64,000 nucleotides of DNA, from NCBI GenBank assembly GCA_944989445.1, contig CALYLW010000016.1, forward strand, positions 4,223,765 through 4,287,764. Reading direction: 5' to 3'. Source of the DNA: Ampullaceana balthica. Taxonomy: Eukaryota; Mollusca; Gastropoda; Lymnaeidae. The notes under the pieces were generated by a model, which worked only from the letters and a program-made list of their open reading frames with translations, was not told the origin of the DNA and did no database searches. Below are positions 1 through 9,855 of the stretch, piece by piece; the first letter of the stretch is position 1, and each line of letters starts with the position of its first letter. Position numbers and translations under genes: made by a program.

Positions 1-522
1 GTGTCAAGTTACAGTGTCAAGTTACAGTGTCAAGTTACAGTGTCAAGTTACAGTGTCAAGTTACAGTGTCAAGTTACAGTGTCAAGTTACAGTGTCAAGT
101 TACAGTGTCAAGTTACAGTGTCAAGTTACAGTGTCAAGTTACAGTGTCAAGTTACAGTGTCCAGTTACAGTGTCAAGTTACAGTGTCCAGTTACAGTGTC
201 CAGTTACAGTGTCAAGTTACAGTGTCAAGTTACAGTATCAAGTTACAGTGTCAAGTTACAGTGTCAAGTTACAGTGTCAAGTTACAGTGTCAAGTTACAG
301 TGTCAAGTTACAGTGTCAAGTTACAGTGTCAAGTTACAGTGTCAAGTTACAGTGTCAAGTTACAGTGTCAAGTTACAGTGTCAAGTTACAGTGTCAAGTT
401 ACAGTGTCAAGTTACAGTGTCAAGTTACAGTGTCAAGTTACAGTGTCAAGTTACAGTGTCAAGTTACAGTGTCAAGTTACAGTGTCAAGTTACAGTGTCA
501 AGTTACAGTGTCCAGTTACAGC
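1..522. repeat. 13-bp minisatellite
   Basis: About 40 head-to-tail copies of the 13-mer gtgtcaagttaca, running off the left edge of the window. A few copies carry the same substitution (gtccagttaca). Because 13 is not a multiple of 3 and the unit has no stop in the relevant frames, all three + frames are open through it. These long ORFs are a by-product of the repeat, not evidence of a gene. Confidence 0.97.
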
Positions 523-1059
523 CTTTGGGAGAAGCACATCGAGCTCTCCTTCCACGACTCCATATAAAATTGAGGTTAATGAAGGTTTTGTGAGTATTGA
601 CCATACTAGCCCTGGATTTCTATATTTGTCAGAAATATTTCCACGAAGAAGTGAAGCAAAGTTGACTGCAGATATCTTTGTTGGACCTCAGATCCGAGAA
701 GTAATGAAAGATGAGGACTTTATATCTACATTGGTAAAGGTTGAACTGGAAGCCTGGAATGCTTTCAAATGTGTCAACAATTTCATAGGTATCTTCCAGT
801 CAGTTACAAAAATCTTGTTAACAACATGGTGGCCAAATTTTGGGCTTTGGGTTTCCGCATGAGTGTCAAGTTGCACTTTTTGGACTTCGTCGTTGACTAC
901 TTTCCTCTGAATCTTGGTGCATACAGTGAAGAGCAGGGTGAAAGGTTCCATAAGGACATTTGTGAAATGGACACTCGATACCAAGGTCAATGGAATTGGA
1001 ATATTATTGCTGACTATTGCTGGTCATTGAAACATCATAATACTGGTGCTGGTCATTGA
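523..1059 (+). pseudogene. Relic of a transposon-associated gene (RYQGxW / ADYCWxL family)
   Basis: Joined only across frameshifts, this stretch reads in three frames as a protein ending I recognise from multicopy families in insect and other invertebrate genomes. The frame-3 part near 535-590 has LLPRLHIKLRLMK. The frame-2 part near 660-770 has IFVGPQIREVMKD and EAWNAF. The frame-1 part near 800-1040 has FRMSVKLHFL, GERFHKDI, RYQGQW and ADYCWSLK. Frame changes fall near 575-600 and 770-800, so it is not translatable as one protein. The 5' part is lost in the 13-bp array. The family is multicopy and probably carried by a DNA transposon; I cannot name the superfamily. A diverged host copy is less likely because of the frameshifts. 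Confidence 0.7.
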
Positions 1060-1137
1060 AACATCATAATACTGGTGCTGGTCATTGAAACATCATAATA
1101 CTGGTGCTGGTCATTGAAACATCATAATACTGGTGCT
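1018..1137. repeat. 29-bp tandem repeat, four copies
   Basis: Four near-identical copies, period 29 bp (starts near 1021, 1050, 1079, 1108), core tggtcattgaaacatcataa. The first copy is the C-terminal coding end (CWSLKHHNTG) of the relic at 523-1059, so the array is a local amplification of that coding end. Confidence 0.93.
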
Positions 1138-1532
1138 GCTCAAAAACGAAAATCATTGAAAAGACAATTCACAGAGTAATAGATAATTAATCAATGTGAT
1201 TCTGCTTTTATATTGCTGTTTTGTTATCTATTATTTGTAACTTCCAAAAGTTTTCTGCATGGCTGAAGTTTATTATCCATCGTATATTTTGTTGCTGGTT
1301 TATAGACTTTTTCCTATATTCTAATATATATTTAATATAAAAATTTTAAATTTCGAATTGCAAAAAATCCTGACGTTCTTTGCAAAAACCATTGTCGTTT
1401 TCGGATTCAGCACATGTGAATACATAAAGAACAGTTGCATTTATTGAAACGTCAGACAGTGAGCAGCTTAGTGAATTATTTGATTTGTTTTATTCGGATA
1501 TGAATGCTTTAAATTGACTACATAAATGACAG
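1138..1532. other. Non-coding, AT-rich; intron end
   Basis: No ORF or repeat seen. The right end is the intron 3' end before the exon at 1533 (acceptor AG at 1531-1532). Upstream exons of that gene must lie outside the window. Confidence 0.6.
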
Positions 1533-1715
1533 GTCCATCTCTGAGTGAAAATACGACGTTTAACGTCTCGTTGTTTGATGAAAAGGATGACGTCATCATA
1601 AAATATGATTTCACTAGCGCTGAGATAGAGACGGACATCAACTTTCTCATTTTGAGAATTGCAGTGGTGGTCAACGATGTCAGTTTTGATATTTGTGAGG
1701 TGGAAGCTATGGGAG
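1533..1715 (+). CDS. Exon: C-terminal part of galactose-binding-like domain
   Basis: 183 bp, phase 1 at both ends (acceptor AG 1531-1532, donor GTAAGA from 1716). It encodes 61 residues with beta-strand-like alternation (FNVSLF, FLILRIAVVV) and ends DICEVEAMG. The ICEVEV-G ending just before an EGF module is characteristic of fucolectin-like galactose-binding domains in molluscan receptors. Reading across the next junction gives a D followed by CGRKYYG, with the frame preserved. The donor lies inside a 20-bp minisatellite. Confidence 0.72.
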
Positions 1716-4081
1716 GTAAGACTGGATTATGGGAGGTAAGACAGGACTATGAGAGGTAAGACAGGACTATGGGAGGTAAGACATGACTATGGGAGGTAAG
1801 ACAGGACTATGGGATTTAAGACAGGACTATGGGAGGTAGGACAGGACTATGGGAGGTAAGACAGGAATATGGGAGGTAAGACAGGACTATGAGAGGTAAG
1901 ACAGAACTATGGGAGGTAAGACAGGACTATGGAAGGTAAGACAGGACTATAGGAGGTAAGACAGCCCTAAGGTTCTCAAAACATGTTAAAAGGCGCCTGT
2001 TGTTCTCGGCAATGGTTTTCACGGTAAACGCAGAATATTTAGATTGTCCAATATTGTGTGTTAACTCAGGATTGGTTTAATGTGTTAACTCAATAGGATT
2101 GGTTGAAACTCGGAACTAATGCGAACCCCAATGAACACTGGCCTATGACCACACTCCTGTAAGCCTGGCTTATGACCCCTTTCTTACGACCCATGTCCTA
2201 TGACCACACTCCTGTAAGCCTGTCTTATGACCCCTCTCTTACGACCCATGTTCTATGACCACACTCCTGTAAGCCTGGCTTATGACCCCTCTCTTACGAC
2301 CCATGTCCTATGACCACACTCCTGTAAGCCTGGCTTATGACCCCTCTCTTACGACTCATGTCCTATGACCCATGTCATGTGATACATGTCATCAGATGTT
2401 GTTTGACTGAACAAGTTGACATTTTATATCTCCAACGTCCTTTCCTGTTAGACTAGGAAACGTTAGCTAAAAGTGGTAGTGAAATTCCGATATGTTATGT
2501 TTTGTTGTGTTGTGCTATGTATTGTATGCTGTGTTGTGTTATGTTGTGTTTTTTTATGTTATGTTGTTTTGTGTTATGCTGTGTTGTGTTACGTTATGCT
2601 GTGTTTTGTATTTTATGTTATGTTGTGTTGTGTTATGCTGTGTTGTGTTACGATATGCTGTGTTATATATTGTATGTTGTGTTGTGTTGTGTTATGCTGT
2701 GTTGTATTACGATATTCTGTGTTATATATTGTATGTTATGTTGTGTTTTGTGTTACAGACTGTGGCCGGAAGTACTACGGTATTAACTGTGGTGAGAAAT
2801 GCATCATCTCGTGCAGAAATACACGGTGCAGGTTTGACGGGAAGTGCTACCAATGTCCAGTTGGTAGGAAGGGTGTCTACTGTGAGGAAGGTGGGAATTA
2901 CGTTAGTTCTTTTTATGTGAAGTTTCAGTTTATGTTGTATGCAAGGTTTAAGCTTTAAGCTAATCAACAGCAAGCCATAACTCCTCAACATACATAATTC
3001 CCGTAATGGATGTAATGCTTCTTAGATGTAATGCTGATTTGTTCAATAGTGCGCACCAAAAATTACTGCACCAAATATAACTCTTTTCGAACGTTCCGCA
3101 TAAAATTGTTCAATATGATAATAAATTAATCAAATAAAAATAAATAAAAGAAATAAAAGTTCTGTATTACGTTATTATTTAATCTGATGTGTATTTATTT
3201 TAAAAAATTTCGTCATTTTTGACGAGTGATACGCTAGTCATATATATAAACACCCTAAATTATCACTGACTCACTCATAGCGTAACACTATGGGACGTCA
3301 CTCTGCTTTTTTAAAAATTGAAAATATAGACTTAAAATTCATACACATTTTGGTTTCCAGATTAACATTAAACACACTCCACACTGTTATTAATCGAACA
3401 ATTTTATGCGGACGTTCGAAAAGCGATATTTTTTTGTGCAGTAATTTGGTGCGCTGCTTTCTAAAATTTATCTGCGTAAAAAGAAATTATATGACGTCAT
3501 TGTTTTAGCCCATATTTTAATTTTGGAGAAGTGAACGATGTAAAATGAGGATTTGAGGATTAAAATATGAAATACTTTGTGTTTTTTTTTAATATGAGAA
3601 CCATTGGATTTCAATATGTAAATTAATTTAAATGAAGCTGAACTTTTTAAAAAATCAACTGGTGCTAAAGTAGACATTTAAAATTAATGTATTTTACAGT
3701 ATTCTTTAAAAAATTCAACGCAAATTATATTTATTCCGTTACCAGTAATCTTATAATTAACTTTGCAAGACTTTATTTTCATACTAAAAATAAACCATTT
3801 GTTTTTGTGATGACCATATCTTCCATTGACCAGATATCAAAGACCGAGTGTACAACAGTGACCGCCAGCAGGCTAACGTATCATCCCAGCTCATCGCCTC
3901 CCAGAAGAGAGAAGGTTTGTCCGTTGGCACATGGCTGCTGTGTGCAGCGCTGATGATCGTGGTCTCGTTCGTTGTCTTCTTGCTAGTAGCTGGTGACTAC
4001 AGCATTAACCATCGGCCCTCGCAGTGTGATCAGTCGATGTCAGGGTTCAGTAACGAGCATGCCATAGGCAACACTCGATGA
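1533..4081 (+). CDS. 3' end of a galactose-binding/EGF single-pass membrane protein gene
   Basis: Three exons, 1533-1715, 2759-2890 and 3834-4081, are joined by phase-1 introns throughout, the usual arrangement for shuffled extracellular domains. The order is the end of a galactose-binding (fucolectin/F5-8 C-like) domain, one EGF-like module, one transmembrane helix, a tail of roughly 30 residues and a stop. Molluscs carry many such receptors, often annotated as multiple-EGF-like or receptor-phosphatase-like; here the cytoplasmic tail is too short for an enzyme domain. The N-terminus and signal peptide are upstream of the window. A ligand- or carbohydrate-binding surface role is inferred from domains only. 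Both introns contain repeats, one of which amplifies a splice donor. Confidence 0.75.
1712..1970. repeat. 20-bp minisatellite of 5' splice sites
   Basis: About 13 head-to-tail copies of ggaggtaagacaggactatg. The first copy overlaps the real exon/intron boundary at 1715/1716. Eleven copies keep AGGTAAG (GTAAG at 1716, 1736, 1756, 1776, 1796, 1856, 1876, 1896, 1916, 1936, 1956); one has GTAGG (1836) and one has lost the GT (1816). Use of a later donor reads into the stop at 1757-1759, so only the first few could give a protein change rather than truncation. Confidence 0.95.
2142..2370. repeat. 55-bp tandem repeat, about four copies
   Basis: Copies start near 2142, 2197, 2252 and 2307, with core ctatgaccacactcctgtaa, and lie in intron 1 of the receptor gene. 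No coding content. Confidence 0.9.
2480..2750. repeat. T/G-rich low-complexity tract before an exon
   Basis: Irregular runs of ttatgttgtgttgtg occupy the last 270 bp of the intron and serve as the pyrimidine-rich tract before the acceptor at 2757-2758. ORFs in this stretch, rich in LCCV, are compositional. Confidence 0.85.
2759..2890 (+). CDS. Exon: EGF-like module
   Basis: 132 bp, phase 1 to phase 1 (acceptor TTACAG, donor GTGGGA from 2891). Reads CGRKYYGINCGEKC then a cysteine-rich stretch ending CPVGRKGVYCEE. The C-x7-C-x3-C opening and the CPVGxxGxYC ending are those of the EGF/scavenger-receptor modules in MEGF-like proteins. It is a single module, shorter than the long EGF chains of MEGF10-type proteins; others may lie upstream. 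Confidence 0.78.
3051..3454. mobile_element. MITE with about 60-bp terminal inverted repeats
   Basis: The left end (3051-3112, starting gcgcaccaaa, with tttcgaacgttccgcataaa inside) is repeated inverted at 3391-3454 (ending tttggtgcgc). The interior is AT-rich with no ORF. It lies in intron 2 of the receptor gene. No clear target duplication was found, so the superfamily is open. Confidence 0.8.
3834..4081 (+). CDS. Last exon: transmembrane helix and short cytoplasmic tail
   Basis: Acceptor CAG at 3831-3833 enters in phase 1, stop TGA at 4079-4081. About 30 polar residues (DRVYNSDRQQ) are followed by a hydrophobic helix (TWLLCAALMIVVSFVVFLLV) and a tail of roughly 30 residues rich in S, N and H. 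There is no kinase, phosphatase or ITAM-like motif. This makes the protein a type I membrane protein if an upstream signal peptide exists. Confidence 0.75.
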
Positions 4082-4753
4082 AGGAGAGGGAGTGTTAACT
4101 ATGCGGGTCATTGATAAGTATTAGGACATGTATGCTGTCTATATATGTGTTTTGGAGGTTTATGTTGTCTATATATGTGTTATGGGAGATGTATATTGAC
4201 TATGTAAGATATCCAAGTTGTAAGTTTTTTATATAAGTAATTGAAGTTGTATGTTTTCCATTTAAAAAATGGGAGACATACTTTGTCTATTTAAATGTTT
4301 GGAGGCGCATGTTTTCTTCATAAATTTCACTTTATATAAACGTTTGCCTATGATAATAACATAGTTCAAAATGTCTAGAGAATGAAAAAAAAAGTCATAT
4401 CGATTTTCGAAAGCCATAAATTACCGACTTAAAATACGTGCTTATGTACAGATTTAATACAGTATAGCTTTTTGCTGTCATTGTTTGGTGAGCAATAAAA
4501 TATGGCAATAAATATTCTTTTTCCAAATGCATTAATTCTGTTTGTATTTTCTTTCTCGAACTGTTTCAATAGGCTGTAAAATTTTAAGAAGACGTGAAGA
4601 CAACGATAAATTAAAGTAGAAAAAATGTGTTTTACCTGCAATCACAGAGATGTGTAGCGTCAGTTAAGTTCTTATAAGTTGTTCAGATACTAGGTAAAGA
4701 ATTCCTTGCATAAATAGCAAAAGGGCAAAAAAGTTACCTGCTAACAGTTGTAT
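4082..4753 (+). other. Probable 3' UTR and flank of the receptor gene
   Basis: Non-coding. It includes a decayed repeat of about 33 bp near 4120-4230 (tgtctatatatgtgtt) and an AATAAA at 4494-4499 that could serve as the poly(A) signal about 410 bp after the stop. Confidence 0.45.
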
Positions 4754-4885
4754 GTCTTTATTCCCCATTAGTTTTACGCGAATTTTTAAGTTTTCATGTC
4801 TTTATTCCCCAGTAGTTTTACGCGACTTTTGGCGTTTTTCTGTCTTTATTCCCCAGTAGTTTTACGCGACTTATGGCGTTTTTAC
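4754..4885. repeat. 44-bp tandem repeat, three copies
   Basis: Copies start at 4754, 4798 and 4842, core gtctttattccccagtagtt. Intergenic. Confidence 0.88.
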
Positions 4886-5185
4886 TTCCAGTGACGGGTT
4901 TTAAACCTTGTTTACTGAAGCTAAATCTTGATGCACTTTTATACATTTATAATAACATCAATTGAAACATAATACTGATCTTAAATTCATCAAGTAATTA
5001 ACATGTTTATTGGTACAAATAGTCTCCATCCATACACCCCTGTGGCACTACATGTATATCTTAAATATTTTTATTTTTTTCAAGAAAAAAGCCAAATAAA
5101 TTATTTGAAGCCAAACCAACTCAGAAAAGGCTACATTTTTATAATTTGGCCTTAAAAGCCAATCTGGCAAACTTGGCGCCGAGAC
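4886..5185. other. Intergenic, nothing seen
   Basis: AT-rich with no ORF, repeat or motif I can support. Confidence 0.5.
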
Positions 5186-6525
5186 CACAATGTTAGGATA
5201 TATGTACCCACTAGAACACAATGGTAGGCTATCTGTGCCACTAGAACAGAATGGTAGCTATCTGTGCCACTAGAACACAATGGTAAGCTATCTGTGCCCC
5301 TAGAACACAATGGTAGGCTATATGTGCCCCTAGAACACAATGGTAGGCTATCTGTGCCCCTAGAACACAATGGTAGGCTATCTGTGCCACTATAACACAA
5401 TGATAGGCTATCTGTGCCACTAGAACACAATGGTAGGCTATCTGTGCCACTAGAATACAATGGTAGGCTATATGTGCCCCTAGAACACAATGGTAGGCTA
5501 TATGTGCCCCTAGAACACAATGGTAGGCTATCTGTGCCCCTAGAACACACTGGTAGGCTATCTGTGCCACTATAGCACAATGTTAGGCTATCTGTGCCAC
5601 TAGAACACAATGGTAGGCTATCTGTGCCACTATAACACAATGGTAGGCTATCTGTGCCCCTAGAACACAATGGTAGGCTATATGTGCTAGAACACAATGG
5701 TAGGCTATCTGTGCCACTAGAACACAATGGTAAGCTATCTGTGCCACTAGAACACAATGGTAGGCTATATGTGCCACTAGAACACAATGGTAGGCTATCT
5801 GTGCCACTAGAACACAATGGTAAGCTATCTGTGCCACTAGAACACAATCGTAAGCTATATGTGCCCCTAGAACACAATGGTAGGCTATTTGTGCCACTAT
5901 AACACAATGGTAGGCTATCTGTGCCACTAGAACACAATGGTAGGCTATTTGTGCCACTAGAACACAATGGTAGGCTATCTGTTCCACTATAACACAATGG
6001 TAGGCTATCTGTGCCACTATAACACAATGGTAGGCTATCTGTGCCCCTAGAACACAATGGTAGGCTATATGTGCTAGAACACAATGGTAGGCTATCTGTG
6101 CCACTAGAACACAATGGTAAGCTATCTGTGCCACTAGAACACAATGGTAGGCTATCTGTGCCACTAGAACACAATGGTAGGCTACCTGTGCCACTAGAAC
6201 ACAATGGTAAGCTATCTGTGCCACTAGAACACAATCGTAAGCTATATGTGCCCCTAGAACACAATGGTAGGCTATTTGTGCCACTATAACACAATGGTAG
6301 GCTATCTGTGCCACTAGAACACAATGGTAGGCTATATGTGCCCCTAGAACACAATGGTAGGCTATCTGTGCCACTAGAACACAATGGTAGGCTATCTGTG
6401 CCACTAGAACACAATGGTAGGCTATTTGTGCCCCTAGAACACAATGGTAGGCTATCTGTGCCACTAGAATACAATGGTAGGCTATTTGTGCCACTATAAC
6501 ACAATGGTAGGCTATCTGTGCTGCA
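5186..6525. repeat. 30-bp minisatellite with a 13-unit higher-order repeat
   Basis: About 45 copies of a 30-bp unit (core ctagaacacaatggtaggct). Two units are shortened to 27 bp (gtgctag at 5684 and 6071). The blocks around them match with a shift of 387 bp, i.e. 13 units less 3 bp, so a 13-unit block was duplicated as a whole. Open frames of up to 502 codons on - exist only because 30 is divisible by 3. Confidence 0.96.
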
Positions 6526-7027
6526 TTGGTCAAACACCACAAACCATATGAATTTTATGATGGGAGAGAAAGTGACATCATGAGAATAAGGACTGGAGAG
6601 ATACGAAATACTAACCAAAAAAAAACACTCGGAGAACTTGTGCATGGCACAAAATATCAAATCTCGAATACACGAAGCAAAGTATGAGGGAATGCATTGA
6701 TACTATTATTATTAAAAATGTGTTATTGTTAATATATTTTAACTAAGATGTTTTTATAAAGCAACTTTTAACGCCAATACGTTGACCTTGACTAGTTGTG
6801 TCAACTCTGTGTCACCTACTTAAATTTGCAGGACTACTCTTGAAATGTTATTATTGTTCTTCATTTATAAGCACTTAGATATCTTCTTACTGTATAATCT
6901 AACATACTTTTACTATAACAGTTAAAATTAATTTTATTAGTGGTAATATAAAGCCAGTCCTACTTTAAGCTCTAAAAATACTAACAATGTCTTATTACTT
7001 TAAGCAATAACAATTTCTTAATCTATC
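6526..7027. other. Intergenic, nothing seen
   Basis: AT-rich single-copy-looking sequence between the 30-bp array and the LINE. No ORF or motif. Confidence 0.5.
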
Positions 7028-9095
7028 TATCAGGTGCCGTGCCCAGAGGCGTAGGCGGTCATGCCTCTCCACAGCTCTCTGTCTTTGGTCTTGTCAATCA
7101 ACTCCCGCTGGTGATCGCACCCCATGCCATCTAGTCAGCCCATCCAACATCTTTTCTCTCTGTCTGCCTCGATCTCTTTTGCCCTCGATCTTTTCTGTTG
7201 TTACCATGTGTTCCAACCTGCCTCGCCTCATGATGTGTCCAAAAAATGTAGATTGTCTCCTTCTAAATTTAGACATAATGTTCCTTGTCTGTCCTACTTC
7301 TTTTAGAACCTCTTCATTACGCTCTTCTCCGTCCATGATAGTTTTAACATTCGTCTATGGAACCACATTTCACAGGCTTTTAAACGTTTCTGTAAATCCT
7401 TTGTAACTGTCCAGGCTTCACATCCATACAATAAAACGGGTTCGATGTAGCATTGAATCACTCTCCTTCTCACTTCCATTGATATGTATTTGTTGGTCAG
7501 GAGATTCTTCATTTTACTGAATATTGCTTTGGCTTGTACTATTCTGCTTTTTATCTCAGTTGTGTATCTTCCGTCTGAGGTCAACGTTGTTCCTAGATAT
7601 TTAAATTTGGTGACTTGTTTTAATGTTTCTCCATCTACTACTAATCTACATTCTGGGTTGGTTTTCTTTTTGGATATTACCATTACTTCTGTTTTCTTTT
7701 TGTTCAAACTCAGGCCTTTGTTCGCGCTTTCCTTAATTATTTTGTCTAACAATCTTTGTGGCTCTTCTTCACTCTTTGCAATTAGCACTGTGTCATCCGC
7801 GTATCTCAAATTGTTCAAATTGTAAACCCCCACAGATATTCCAGGAAGGCCCTCAATATGCTTCATTATGTTTTCGCTGTATAGTGAAAAAAGTCTGGTG
7901 ACATCACGCATCCCTGTCTCACCCCCAGCTGGATTTCTTGATAGCTGCCGATCGTCTGGTCGACCCTTTATCGCAGCTGATTGTTGTCAATATATGTTCT
8001 TTATGATTCTCAGATGTTTACATCTATTTGTATATTCTCCAACATGTCGATCAGTTGGTAGTGTTGTACTTTATCAAAGGCCTTACTGTAATCTATAAAG
8101 CACAAGTACAAGTCTGCCTTGACCTCTATGGCTCTTTCTGCTATCATTCTAATCTTATATAAAGCGTTACTGGTACCTTTGCCCTCAACAAAACCACATT
8201 GTTCTTCTGATATTTCCAGGCTGATACGGGGTCTTATTCTTTTCATAATGATTCTTAACAAGATCTTTAGAACCTGGCTCATCAGGCTAATTGTTCTGTG
8301 GTTCTCACATTCCACCGCACCTGGCATTTTGGGTAGTGCTATAAAGATTGATCTTCTAAGCTCCTCTGGGATATATCCTGTGTTGTATATGTCGATCAAA
8401 AGTGTTAATACTGTATCTATTCCGGTCTCCTCTAATGCCTCTAGTTCTTCTTTTGTTATTTTGTCTGGCCCTGGAGATTTATTGTTTTTCATTCGACGTA
8501 AGGCCTCCTTGACTTCTGCACGAGTTATTGGTGGTCCATCATTGTTGGTTTCCGGTTTCGGTTCTTGTCTGTCACTACTGTATAAATCTCAGATGTACTC
8601 GTTCAATCTTCTTATTTTATCTTCTCTACCCCATTATGATATCTCCTTCCTTGGATCTTAGACAGCCTGTCCCATTGGTAGTCTTTCTACCTGTCAGTTC
8701 ATCTATTCTTCTGTACATGTCTCTTGAGTCTTCTTTGTAATGTCGTTCTACCTCTTTGCACTTTTCAGCCAACCACTCTTCTTTTGCTTGATTACATCTT
8801 TCTCTTATGTCCCTATTTACAGCATTGTATTTATCTTTATCATGTTTTGCCTCTCTTCTTTGGTAATCTTAAAAAGGTGGCAATCCTAGAGGGGGGGGTG
8901 AGCTGGTTGTGTGGGGGCGACTAGATCTACAAAATACCTCTTTGAACCCAAAGACAAGGTTGTCTGCGAGATAGAGGCGCATTAACCTCTTCCCCCTGCC
9001 GCCTAGCAGGTAAGGCTTTTGAGCCATAGGCTATCGGAGCCCACCGTATACAAACCGACAGCAGGAACTGGAAACTGCTGTTGTATATCCCTAGT
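7028..9095 (-). pseudogene. Non-LTR retrotransposon, endonuclease deleted and RT frameshifted
   Basis: Reading on -: 9095-8880 looks like a LINE 5' UTR. From about 8860 the frame reads VNRDIRERCNQAKEEWLAE, then NNKSPGPDKI, EQCGFVEGKG and FIDYSKAFDKV (RT domains) to about 8010. After frameshifts and stops near 7900-8010 come VRQGCVMSP and YADDTVLIA (the catalytic DD is present), then FKYLGTTLTSDG, PVLLYGCEAWT and FGHIMRRG by 7200. The - strand ends near 7028 in a short GATA-like repeat. The APE endonuclease expected before the RT is missing. Several frameshifts make it dead. The RTE-like layout is a guess from sequence style. Confidence 0.88.
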
Positions 9096-9695
9096 TAAGT
9101 CATGATAATTTCTTAATATATTTACTAAAAGTGAATAATTTTCTAGCTCTAAAATGCGTTTTTAAAATAAAAATAAAAAGTCTCGCATTGCTGGCCCCGT
9201 GGATATTGTCCAACAGACACATTACAATAATATTACATTGACATTAGAGTCAACGATGACATATCATGGGCGAATTAGTAATTTAGCGTCTCAATTTAAA
9301 TGAAAACACTTCAGATGTAATTCTTCCAACTTTATTTCAATTTTAACTTAGTTTAGAAATGTATGTGTCTGGGTACGGCGTACGGCTATTTTCAAATTTC
9401 ATGTAAAAATTTTAAATATTTTTTTTCAATAGTGCAGTGCATCTGATAGCTCAATTTAATTTAAGAACCTTTAAAAATAAATTTATTAAGTAAACAAATA
9501 CATTTTTCTACCTTTTCCCCAGACTCCATTCTATGCCTCTAACAAATTACAACAGAATCTGATAGTGACATCTAAAAATAACAATTGGTCTGAACTCTTT
9601 ATAATTTTGAGTTAGTCTTTATTTGTATTTATTGACAATCATCATTATACAGGCAAATGTACCCAACAAATGTATGTTCTCGAACTGAAGATTTC
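9096..9695. other. Intergenic and macin 3' UTR
   Basis: AT-rich. AATAAA occurs on - at 9633-9628 and 9623-9618, 60-80 nt after the macin stop; these are likely poly(A) signals. Confidence 0.5.
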
Positions 9696-9855
9696 TTATT
9701 TATATTTTTGACCCTTGCAAAAACATCTGTATGGTATAGATTTATATGTGCAAAGTTGATCGTATGCATGTTCACATCTACCTTCTTTGTAACCATGATT
9801 TAGGCAAGCTACATAGCAATTATAATATGTAACAAAATTGTGATGTATCGGTGCC
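9696..9855 (-). CDS. Macin exon 2: six cysteines and stop
   Basis: Acceptor AG at 9857-9856. The first base completes the split codon, then 52 codons run to TAA at 9698-9696. It contains CYVAC, GYKEGRC, one further Cys and CFC, ending in a basic tail (KGQKYK). Confidence 0.8.

Noticed and set aside
1..862. Long + strand ORFs (188 to 282 codons) at the left edge
   Set aside because: They are readings of a 13-bp satellite in all three frames.
2473..2958. 161-codon cysteine/leucine-rich + ORF
   Set aside because: Mostly a T/G-rich tract; only the last part is the EGF exon starting at 2759.
5152..6660. 502-codon - ORF of ten-residue repeats (SLPLCSSGTD)
   Set aside because: The 30-bp unit is open in several frames on both strands, and no splice, promoter or unrepeated conserved domain supports coding.
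7124..8740. + strand ORFs across the LINE
   Set aside because: Antisense shadows of the - strand reverse transcriptase.
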